Part shown: positions 1 to 4,885 of the stretch, in pieces
Layout of the letters: each line of letters starts with the position of its first letter
Position numbering within the stretch: the stretch's first letter is position 1
DNA from: Chloroflexota bacterium
GTDB lineage: Bacteria; Chloroflexota; UBA6077; CF-72
Assembly: GCA_019247135.1 (NCBI GenBank)
Contig: JAFAPL010001101.1
Span: 1-6,813 of the forward strand
DNA: 6,813 nucleotides
Direction of reading: 5' to 3'
Notes under the pieces: generated by a model
The model's input: only the letters and a program-made list of their open reading frames with translations
Told to the model about the DNA's origin: nothing
The model's database searches: none
Made by a program: the position numbers and the translations under genes

Positions 1-470
1 GTATGGACCGCGGGGTGATCATCGCCGAGACGCACCACGGGCTCGTGTGCGCCAACGCCGGGGTGGATTGTTCAAACGTGGGGGGCGATCGTGCGACTCT
101 GCTGCCGCCCGACCCCGACGCTTCGGCCGAGCGGCTGCGCAGCGGACTGGAACGGCTGACCGGCGCGCGCCTGGGCGTGATCATCTCGGACACGTTCGGT
201 CGCGCCTGGCGTGAGGGCCAGACGAACATCGCGATCGGGATCGCGGGTGTCGAAGCGCTGCGGCACTTCGAAGGGCAGACGGACCCGACCGGCTACGAGC
301 TACGCGTCACGATGCTCGCGACGGCCGACGAGCTCGCCGGCGCCGCCGAGCTGGTCCAGGGCAAGGTGGACGGCGTGCCTGTCGCTGTCGTGCGCGGGTT
401 GGGGCGCGCGTTGCGCACCGGCTCGGCGGCGGAGCTGGTGCGGCCAGCCGCGAACGATATGTTCCGCTAG
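1..470 (+). CDS. cofE: Coenzyme F420-0:L-glutamate ligase, C-terminal part (5' end outside window)
   Basis: CofE adds L-glutamate residues to F420-0 using GTP, building the polyglutamate tail of the deazaflavin cofactor F420 in the cytoplasm. About 155 residues are visible and they carry the family signatures: the stretch GLVCANAGVDCSN near the start of the visible part, then ISDTFGRAWREGQTNIAIG, and a C-terminal region containing VQGKVDGVPVAVVRG. CofE proteins are usually about 250 residues, so roughly the first 100 are missing. The first visible ATG (position 3) lies inside the conserved domain and is not the real start. The protein ends shortly after the ligase domain, so it is a stand-alone CofE and not the actinobacterial FbiB fusion with a C-terminal nitroreductase-like domain. 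It faces csaA tail to tail with a 12-bp gap. Identification rests on seen motifs; F420 use by the organism is inferred. Confidence 0.93.
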   Translation, partial: MDRGVIIAETHHGLVCANAGVDCSNVGGDRATLLPPDPDASAERLRSGLERLTGARLGVIISDTFGRAWREGQTNIAIGIAGVEALRHFEGQTDPTGYELRVTMLATADELAGAAELVQGKVDGVPVAVVRGLGRALRTGSAAELVRPAANDMFR

Positions 471-482
471 ACGTGAGTCGCG

Positions 483-818
483 TCAGTAAAGGCGGCCGCC
501 GAGCGGTACGTCCGCCTGGGGCTGGATGAGCACCACGTTGCCGTCCGCGTCCGGCACGCCCAACACGAGCACTTCGGAAAAGAAGTTGGCGATCTGGCGC
601 GGCGGGAAATTCACTACCGCCAGCACCTGGCGCCCAAGCAGGTCTTCGGGTTCGTAGCGCTCGGTCAGCTGAGCGCTCGAGCGGCGGTGGCCGATCTCGG
701 GTCCAAAATCCAGCTCGAGCTGGTAGGCGGGTTTGCGCGCCGCGGGAAACGGCCGCGCCTCGACGATCCGGCCAACGCGAATGTCGACGCGCAGAAAGTC
801 TTCGAAGGTGATGGTCAC
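483..818 (-). CDS. csaA: CsaA-type tRNA-binding-domain protein
   Basis: This 111-residue protein matches the small CsaA family, an OB-fold related to the C-terminal tRNA-binding domain of methionyl-tRNA synthetase. CsaA forms homodimers and has been linked to chaperone and protein-export functions; its physiological role remains uncertain. Visible family signatures are RVDIRVGRIVEARPFPAARK (residues 10-29), SSAQLT (47-52), VNFPPRQIANFFSEVLVLG (69-87) and the terminal PLGGRLY. Length is normal and there is no signal peptide or membrane segment. The start is GTG at 818-816, which gives the expected N-terminus ahead of EDFLRVDIR; no strong Shine-Dalgarno precedes it. It is transcribed away from the 908 gene, sharing an 89-bp divergent spacer, and converges on cofE. 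Confidence 0.95.
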   Translation of the reverse strand: MTITFEDFLRVDIRVGRIVEARPFPAARKPAYQLELDFGPEIGHRRSSAQLTERYEPEDLLGRQVLAVVNFPPRQIANFFSEVLVLGVPDADGNVVLIQPQADVPLGGRLY

Positions 819-855
819 GGCTTTCGCACGGGTCCGCTACGCAGGATTGCACATC

Positions 856-875
856 GGCGCGCGATGCTGCGCGCC
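856..875. promoter_or_regulatory. Inverted repeat in the divergent csaA / 908-gene spacer
   Basis: A perfect 7-bp inverted repeat, GGCGCGC and GCGCGCC, with a 6-nt spacer (GATGCT) lies midway between the start codons of the two divergent genes. Its position between two start codons suits an operator or a leader hairpin. No -35/-10 pair that I would trust is visible. In GC-rich DNA such short palindromes can arise by chance, so the regulatory reading is inference. Confidence 0.3.
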
Positions 876-907
876 CATAGCCGGCCAGCCGCGTATGCTC
901 GGCGGCA

Positions 908-1888
908 ATGTTGCGCTTGACGCTCGCCTGCGGCGGCACCGACCGCACGCTGCCGCTGGCTCTTGGCGACGTCCGACCGCAGGGTGTCGAGCTGAATTGT
1001 CTGCGCATGCAGCCGGAGGAAGTGTTCTGGCGCATGACGCGGCACGCGGAATTCGACGCGGCGGAGATGTCGCTGTCGAGCCAGGTGCTGCGGCGCTCGC
1101 GCGGGGACGATGCGCTCGTGGCTATCCCGGTGTTCCCGTCGCGTGAGTTTCGGCATGGGTGCGTGTTCGTCCGCGCGGATGCGCAAATTTCCGAGGTAGC
1201 GGATCTACGAGGTCGACCAATTGGCGTGCCCGAGTACCAGATGACGGCTGCGGTCTGGATCCGCGGCTTTCTCGCCGATGACTATGACCTGGCGCCGACC
1301 GCGATGCGCTGGTTCACCGGCGGCCTGTACGAGCCCGGCCGCGTGGAAAAGCTGGCCATCGACATCCCTGGATTGGACCTCCAGCCGATCGGGCCGTCGC
1401 AAACGCTGAGCGATATGCTCCTGCAAGGTGAGCTCGACGCGGTGATCGGGCCACGCGCTCCGCGCGGCTTTCCGCTAGACCGGCGTGTTCGGCGGCTGTT
1501 CCCGAAGTACCGCGAGGTGGAAGCCGACTATTTCCGACGCACGCGGATCTTTCCGATCATGCACACGGTCGTCATCCGCAAAGATGTGCTCGAGCGCGAC
1601 CCGTGGGTTGCGCGCAGTCTCTTCGACGCGTTCTGCGAAGCAAAGGCGAGGGTTATGGCGTTGCTTCGGGAGCCGGTAGTTCTGGCAGCGACGCTGCCAT
1701 GGCTCATCGACGAGGTCGAACGGACGACGGAGCTCATGGGCGACGACTACTGGCCGTATGGCGTCGAGGCGAATCGTCCGACGCTTGAGGCGCTGCTGCG
1801 CTACAGCCACGAGCAAGGCCTCGCAGCCCGGCGAATGAGCGTCGAGGAGTTGTTCGCGCCGAGCACGCTGGACAGCTATCGCGTCTAG
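908..1888 (+). CDS. 4,5-dihydroxyphthalate decarboxylase-like / PBP2-fold protein
   Basis: The 326-residue product belongs to the family annotated as 4,5-dihydroxyphthalate decarboxylase (Pht5-like), which has a type-2 periplasmic-binding-protein fold and is often also labelled ABC substrate-binding protein. Visible signatures are FDAAEMSLSS (49-58), VAIPVFPSREFRHG (71-84), GVPEYQMTAAVWIRG (106-120), TGGLYEPGR (137-145) and RIFPIMHTVVIRKD (213-226). The N-terminus starts directly with the first beta strand (MLRLTLACGGTDRT) and has no signal peptide or lipobox, so a cytoplasmic enzyme is more likely than an exported binding protein. The substrate cannot be read from sequence: no other phthalate or aromatic-degradation gene is in the window, so true phthalate metabolism is doubtful. 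ATG 908 has only a weak purine stretch upstream. Family assignment is firm, function is not. Confidence 0.88.
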   Translation: MLRLTLACGGTDRTLPLALGDVRPQGVELNCLRMQPEEVFWRMTRHAEFDAAEMSLSSQVLRRSRGDDALVAIPVFPSREFRHGCVFVRADAQISEVADLRGRPIGVPEYQMTAAVWIRGFLADDYDLAPTAMRWFTGGLYEPGRVEKLAIDIPGLDLQPIGPSQTLSDMLLQGELDAVIGPRAPRGFPLDRRVRRLFPKYREVEADYFRRTRIFPIMHTVVIRKDVLERDPWVARSLFDAFCEAKARVMALLREPVVLAATLPWLIDEVERTTELMGDDYWPYGVEANRPTLEALLRYSHEQGLAARRMSVEELFAPSTLDSYRV

Positions 1889-1895
1889 CTCGGAC

Positions 1896-1937
1896 CCTCG
1901 GGCGCCCTGTCCCCTTCCGAAACAACGCTGCCCGAGG
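1896..1937 (+). terminator. Stem-loop just downstream of the 908 gene
   Basis: CCTCGGGC (1896-1903) and GCCCGAGG (1930-1937) form a perfect 8-bp inverted repeat with a 26-nt loop. The stem can be lengthened by GA/TC pairs beyond a one-base bulge. It begins 7 nt after the TAG stop at 1886-1888. There is no T tract after it, so it is not a classic intrinsic terminator; it could protect the mRNA 3' end or work with Rho. The role is inference. Confidence 0.35.
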
Positions 1938-2052
1938 TCGGCAGGCCCGTGGACCATTTCAGCGGTTGTTCAGGCCGAATCGTCATCCAACAGGCGTTTA
2001 TCCAGGTGGCGCACCCGATCCTGAACGGCGAAGGTCGCCAAACAGAAAGGTC

Positions 2053-2057
2053 AGGAG
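2053..2057 (+). promoter_or_regulatory. Shine-Dalgarno that sets the start at ATG 2065
   Basis: AGGAG lies 7 nt before ATG 2065. This selects that ATG over the upstream in-frame ATG at 1966, which has no such site. A CCTGA at 2020-2024 is complementary to TCAGG at 2051-2055, and a GGCGA/TCGCC hairpin (2027-2039) sits between them, so the site could be partly folded in the mRNA. Confidence 0.7.
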
Positions 2058-2064
2058 CACTCGG

Positions 2065-2379
2065 ATGAACTTTTCAGCCGACCCCGTCCGCGCCGACGCG
2101 ACGGACCCGCTGGCGCTCGGAAGCAAAGACGGGCGCGGCTGTGGAGACAATGATCGGCCCTACACCTTCGGCCGACGGCCCAGGGCGGCCGCGCCGTTTC
2201 CGTTCACGCCACGGCAGTTTGGACGACTGCTCGCCTTGCGCGGTCGCATCCACGACGGGATTATTGGTCTGGACGATGTTGACGCGGCGGGCGGTGTGGT
2301 TCCGTGCTGGCGTGCCGAGGCGAGTCGCGACGAGCAGGCGTACGCGGTATTGAGGGCGGCGGGCGTGCTCGAGGCCTGA
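2065..2379 (+). CDS. Hypothetical protein, 104 residues
   Basis: I do not recognise a named family. The start at ATG 2065 is supported by AGGAG 7 nt upstream. The N-terminal 40 residues are polar and low in structure-forming residues (DPVRADATDPLALGSKDG...). The more ordered part begins at FPFTPRQFGRLLALRGRIHD (residues 45-64), which looks like an amphipathic helix with regularly placed arginines and leucines, followed by an acidic turn (LDDVD) and a C-terminal helix ending AYAVLRAAGVLEA. There is no membrane segment or signal peptide. The last codons (GVLEA plus TGA) are the first copy of the sequence repeated in the downstream 44-nt array, so the 3' end of this gene and the array share origin. 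It lies between the 908 gene and the J-domain gene, same strand, 176 bp after the former. Real coding is likely from the ribosome binding site and length; function unknown. Confidence 0.6.
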   Translation: MNFSADPVRADATDPLALGSKDGRGCGDNDRPYTFGRRPRAAAPFPFTPRQFGRLLALRGRIHDGIIGLDDVDAAGGVVPCWRAEASRDEQAYAVLRAAGVLEA

Positions 2380-2643
2380 ATAGCCCGTCGGGTTCTGAGC
2401 GTGGCGTGCTCGCGGGCTCAATCAGCGTTCGCGTCGAGCGCGGCGTGGCGCTCAGGGGCTCGATTGCCGCTCGGGGTTTTGTGGCCGCTGGCGTGCTCAA
2501 GCGCTAGATCGCCGGTTGGGCTTGAGGGCGCCGGCGTGCTCGAGCGCTAGATTGCCATTCGGTCTCGAGGGCGGCGCGCGTGGTCGACGGCTAAATCGCT
2601 ATCGGGCGAGCGTTGCGCGAACCAGGCGTGCGGCGCCGCCTAA
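2380..2643 (+). repeat. Degenerate ~44-nt tandem array, six copies after the gene's own 3' end
   Basis: Six imperfect units follow the stop codon of the 2065 gene: 2380-2420, 2421-2462, 2463-2507, 2508-2550, 2551-2594 and 2595-2643 (41, 42, 45, 43, 44 and 49 nt). Each begins with AT followed by a variable base and usually GCC, has a core related to GGCGTGCTC, and ends with CTAG, CTAA or a close variant (CTCA, CTCG). The units at 2463-2507 and 2508-2550 are the most alike. The terminal codons of the preceding gene, from about 2338 to 2379, align as a further copy. This fills nearly all of the 296-bp gap before the J-domain gene; I see no independent gene in it, since stop codons occur inside the units in different frames. 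Confidence 0.7.
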
Positions 2644-2646
2644 AAT
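2641..2646 (+). promoter_or_regulatory. Possible -10 element before the J-domain gene
   Basis: TAAAAT matches the sigma-70 -10 consensus at five of six positions and stands out in this GC-rich stretch. No good -35 is found at 16-18 bp. If used, transcription would begin near 2653, at the left edge of the 2652-2670 hairpin, giving a leader of only about 23 nt. Low confidence. Confidence 0.3.
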
Positions 2647-2651
2647 AGAGC

Positions 2652-2670
2652 TGCGGCCTCAGAGGCCGCA
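2652..2670 (+). promoter_or_regulatory. Perfect leader hairpin before ATG 2676
   Basis: TGCGGCCT (2652-2659) and AGGCCGCA (2663-2670) are exact reverse complements separated by only CAG. The hairpin ends 5 nt before ATG 2676, taking the place where a Shine-Dalgarno would be; none is otherwise visible. It has no following T tract and is therefore not a terminator for the upstream gene. A translational or mRNA-stability role is inferred. Confidence 0.5.
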
Positions 2671-2675
2671 CGGGT

Positions 2676-3422
2676 ATGCCGCGCGTTCCATTCGATCCAG
2701 CCACTGACTACTACCAGCTTCTGGGCGTCGGGCCGGGCGCTTCGACCGAGGAGATCCAGGCTGCCTACCGGCGGCTGGCGAAGGCGTACCACCCCGACCT
2801 GAACGCGGGCTCGTCGGTGGCGGCGGCGCGCATGGCGCGAGTGAACGCGGCCAAATCGGTTCTGCTCGACAGCGCGACCCGCGCGACCTACGACCGCGCG
2901 CGAGCCGCGCGGATGCATGTCGCTTCGGCGTCGACGCAAGTGGCGTACGCGACCCGGCCCGGGTACGTCGCGTACGCGACGGTCAGCCGCCCACGGTATC
3001 GCGTGGTCCGATCCACGCAGACCGGGGCTGTGCAGCGCGTCAATCTCGATCGACAGACCGGCATCTTGCTGCTGATCGTGCTGCCGCTGCTCGGGGCGCT
3101 GCTCGTGTACGTGTTTCAGGCGTTCGAGCTGTCGAATGAGCCGCAGCGGGCCGTGCCAAGTGACCTGGTGATGATTCCGTCGGGACGTGCGTCGGCACAC
3201 AACACAGCCGAGTCTGCGTTCAGCATGCTGCACGCGCAGCCCGCGAGCCGCGAGCTTGCGACGTCGGTCAATAACCTGGTGGGCAGCAGTTACGATGGCA
3301 CGGCGACGAGTCAGCAGCTCGTGGCGGACGGGCGACGGCTGGTGCGGTCGGCGCAATCAGGGGATCAGCAGTCGTGGGACGCGGCTGTTTCCGACGTGTG
3401 TCGGCTCGCGGGGCATTGCTAG
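2676..3422 (+). CDS. J-domain protein with a single transmembrane segment
   Basis: The 248-residue product starts with a J domain (about residues 11-75): DYYQLLGVGPGAS, helix II EIQAAYRRLAKAYHPDLN with the HPD motif at 39-41, helix III with MARVNAAKSVLLDSATRATYD. J domains stimulate the ATPase of Hsp70 (DnaK). It lacks the Gly/Phe region, the CXXCXGXG zinc-finger repeats and the substrate-binding domains of DnaJ, so it is a specialised co-chaperone, not DnaJ itself. A basic linker (76-128) with two VAYAT repeats precedes a hydrophobic segment at about 130-150 (ILLLIVLPLLGALLVYVFQA), then a C-terminal tail of about 98 residues with no recognised domain. The basic linker suggests the J domain is cytoplasmic and the tail outside, so DnaK would be recruited to the membrane. 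It carries a TAG stop at 3420-3422. Partner and client are unknown. Confidence 0.85.
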   Translation: MPRVPFDPATDYYQLLGVGPGASTEEIQAAYRRLAKAYHPDLNAGSSVAAARMARVNAAKSVLLDSATRATYDRARAARMHVASASTQVAYATRPGYVAYATVSRPRYRVVRSTQTGAVQRVNLDRQTGILLLIVLPLLGALLVYVFQAFELSNEPQRAVPSDLVMIPSGRASAHNTAESAFSMLHAQPASRELATSVNNLVGSSYDGTATSQQLVADGRRLVRSAQSGDQQSWDAAVSDVCRLAGHC

Positions 3423-3433
3423 CAGGCGCGGAC

Positions 3434-3532
3434 CCGCGAGTGCGCAGGCTTACCGCGCCGATGTCACAGAAGTGACGCTTGGCGTGACGCCGATCTCACA
3501 GCCGTGACGCTTGGCGTGACGCCGCGAGTGCG
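3434..3532. repeat. Two tandem 32-nt units with flanking 11-nt direct repeats
   Basis: Units 3460-3491 and 3492-3523 are adjacent with three mismatches. Each contains GTGACGC twice, giving four heptamers starting at 3472, 3484, 3504 and 3516 (spacing 12, 20, 12). Each unit ends in GGCGTGACGCC, a palindrome around one central base. The pair is flanked by exact direct copies of CCGCGAGTGCG (3434-3444 and 3522-3532). It sits in the spacer between two convergent genes, where no promoter is required. No gene is seen here. Confidence 0.75.
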
Positions 3533-3552
3533 GTGGATCGCAGTAGGCGGCG

Positions 3553-3573
3553 ACCGCGACTCGGTGGGTTTTT
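3553..3573 (+). terminator. Weak terminator candidate after the J-domain gene
   Basis: ACCG (3553-3556) can pair with CGGT (3562-3565) around a 5-nt loop, followed by GGG and TTTTT (3569-3573). The 4-bp stem is short. It lies 131 nt downstream of the J-domain stop and is the only T run in the convergent spacer. A second potential stem, CCGAT/ATCGG, spans 3574-3595. Confidence 0.25.
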
Positions 3574-3609
3574 CCGATGCACACATGCGGATCGGGCGCC
3601 GTAGTGTGT

Positions 3610-4635
3610 TTAAGGCGCGATGCTGGCGCGAGCGGCGGCGAGACGGTCGCGGATCTTGTCGACCAGACGCAGCTCGACGCACTCAGCGCCAACGCGGATC
3701 GCGTTCTGCATGGCCAGCGGCGTCGATCGGCCATGGGCGACGATGCACACGCCGTTCAGACCGAGTAGCGGCACGCCACCGTACTCCTCGTAACTGAGCC
3801 GACCGCGCAGCGAGCGAAAAGCCGGCCGTAAGCCGAGCGCCAGGGCGGCCCGCAAGGGGTTGCGCGTGAGCTCCTGGCGGATGAGTTCCGTCATCGTGGC
3901 AACCACGCCCTCGGCGCCCTTGAGAAAGATGTTGCCGGCGAAGCCGTCGACCACCACGACGTCGGCAGCGCCGGCGGTGATGTCGTTGCCCTCGATGTTG
4001 CCGATGTAGTTGATGGGAAGTTGGCGGATCAACGGGATCGCCGCGTTCAGGACCGCGTTGCCTTTGCCCTCCTCCTCGCCGTTCGACAGTGTCGCGACCC
4101 TCGGGCGATCGCTGCGGAGAGAGATCTCGGCGTAGATGCTGCCCATCAGGGCAAACTGCGCCAGCCACTCGGGGCGAACGTCGGCGTTGGCGCCAACGTC
4201 GAGGACGATGCACCTGCCGCGCACGGTCGGTAGCTGTGCGGCCAGTGCAGGCCGATCGCTTGTGCTGCCTTCGATGCGGCGGAGTCCGAGCAAGGCTGTC
4301 GCCAGGACGCCGCCTGTGTTGCCGGCCGAGACGAAGCAGTCCGCGGCGCCTTGCTTGACCAGGTCCACACCGACCGCCATCGACGAGTGGCGTTTGGCGC
4401 GGACGGCCTGGGCGGGGTGCTCGTCCATCTGGATGACTTCGGGCGCGTCGACGATCTGCAGCAGGTGCTCGACGCCCCTCAGCTCGCCCTGAGCGCGCAG
4501 GACCTCGCGCAGCTCGGCCTCGCGTCCGACGAGCTGGATTTCGTAACCGAGGGTGCGCGCGGCACGGACGGCGCCGGCCACGGGCGCGGCGGGTGCGTGG
4601 TCGCCACCCATGGCATCGAGCGCGACGCGCAGCAT
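3610..4635 (-). CDS. plsX: Phosphate acyltransferase PlsX
   Basis: PlsX converts acyl-ACP and phosphate to acyl-phosphate, the donor used by PlsY in the first step of bacterial phospholipid synthesis; it is a peripheral membrane enzyme. The 341-residue length is normal. Signatures in order: VALDAMGGDHAP (4-15), FVSAGNTGGVLATALLGLRR (101-120), IVLDVGANAD (143-152), ATLSNGEEEGKGN (181-193), YIGNIEGNDI (210-219), VVDGFAGNIFLKG (228-240) and EYGGVPLLGLNG (284-295). ATG 4635 is chosen because MLRVALDAMGGD is the usual N-terminus; there is no strong Shine-Dalgarno, although the upstream minus-strand sequence is rich in T and has two hairpins. In many bacteria plsX sits with rpmF or with fab genes, but here both neighbours are on the opposite strand, so it appears to be transcribed alone. 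The identification is secure. Confidence 0.98.
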   Translation of the reverse strand: MLRVALDAMGGDHAPAAPVAGAVRAARTLGYEIQLVGREAELREVLRAQGELRGVEHLLQIVDAPEVIQMDEHPAQAVRAKRHSSMAVGVDLVKQGAADCFVSAGNTGGVLATALLGLRRIEGSTSDRPALAAQLPTVRGRCIVLDVGANADVRPEWLAQFALMGSIYAEISLRSDRPRVATLSNGEEEGKGNAVLNAAIPLIRQLPINYIGNIEGNDITAGAADVVVVDGFAGNIFLKGAEGVVATMTELIRQELTRNPLRAALALGLRPAFRSLRGRLSYEEYGGVPLLGLNGVCIVAHGRSTPLAMQNAIRVGAECVELRLVDKIRDRLAAARASIAP

Positions 4636-4660
4636 TCGCCGGGCATTCTAAGAAAAGAGG

Positions 4661-4685
4661 ACGAACAAGAAGCGGAGTTGTTCGT
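4661..4685 (-). promoter_or_regulatory. Perfect inverted repeat upstream of plsX
   Basis: ACGAACAA (4661-4668) and TTGTTCGT (4678-4685) form a perfect 8-bp inverted repeat with a 9-nt spacer, 26-50 nt upstream of the plsX ATG. On the plsX strand it is followed by a T-rich run (CCTCTTTTCTT, about 4650-4660). It could be a repressor operator or an attenuator-like leader hairpin. The symmetry is seen; the role is inferred. Confidence 0.45.
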
Positions 4686-4692
4686 GGAGAGA

Positions 4693-4716
4693 GTGCCGCG
4701 AAGCGTTGCGCGGCAC
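4693..4716. promoter_or_regulatory. Perfect GC-rich inverted repeat in the plsX / qng1 spacer
   Basis: GTGCCGCG (4693-4700) and CGCGGCAC (4709-4716) are exact reverse complements with an 8-nt loop (AAGCGTTG). It lies 7 nt from the previous inverted repeat, so the spacer holds two adjacent hairpins on the plsX side. Neither side has a stretch of T long enough to make this a standard terminator. Operator or leader structure is the more likely reading. Confidence 0.4.
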
Positions 4717-4761
4717 ACGCGGAGAAAGGTCAGCAGAGCGCAGTTGATTAGCATCCGCGTC

Positions 4762-4844
4762 GACGGCGGCGGATGCGGACGGCGGCGGATGCGGACGGCG
4801 GCGGATGCGGACGGCGGCGGATGCGGACGGCGGCGGCGGATGCG
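4762..4844 (+). repeat. 16-nt GC-rich tandem array, five units
   Basis: Four exact 16-nt copies of GACGGCGGCGGATGCG (4762-4777, 4778-4793, 4794-4809, 4810-4825) are followed by a fifth of 19 nt with one extra triplet (4826-4844). The unit is not a multiple of three, so it does not encode a repeated peptide. Just before it, GCATCCGC (4751-4758) is the reverse complement of GCGGATGC, which is present in every unit. The array lies in the divergent spacer, ending 41 nt before the qng1 start. Confidence 0.9.
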
Positions 4845-4885
4845 GAGATGCGAAGGGCGAGAACATTGCAGGCGACTGACCGGTT

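Noticed and set aside
1..470. FbiB fusion (ligase plus nitroreductase-like domain)
   Set aside because: The stop comes directly after the ligase domain.
307..1035. 242-residue minus-strand open frame across cofE, csaA and the 908 gene
   Set aside because: It overlaps three recognised genes in another frame and encodes an Arg/Pro-rich product typical of GC-rich shadows.
2380..2643. CRISPR array
   Set aside because: The units are degenerate, directly adjacent and without unique spacers between identical repeats.
2640..3356. 238-residue minus-strand open frame opposite the J-domain gene
   Set aside because: Arg/His-rich shadow; the plus strand has a clear J domain and membrane helix.
3460..3523. 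CRISPR or minimal repeat-spacer unit of 32 nt
   Set aside because: Only two copies, directly abutting, with no spacer and no cas genes in the window.
4661..4685. LexA/SOS box
   Set aside because: The Gram-positive type box needs GAAC and GTTC four bases apart; here they are 13 apart.
4762..4844. Coding repeat (Gly/Arg-rich peptide)
   Set aside because: A 16-nt unit shifts frame at every copy, so no peptide repeat of one unit length is encoded; the open frames through it are composition effects in GC-rich DNA.
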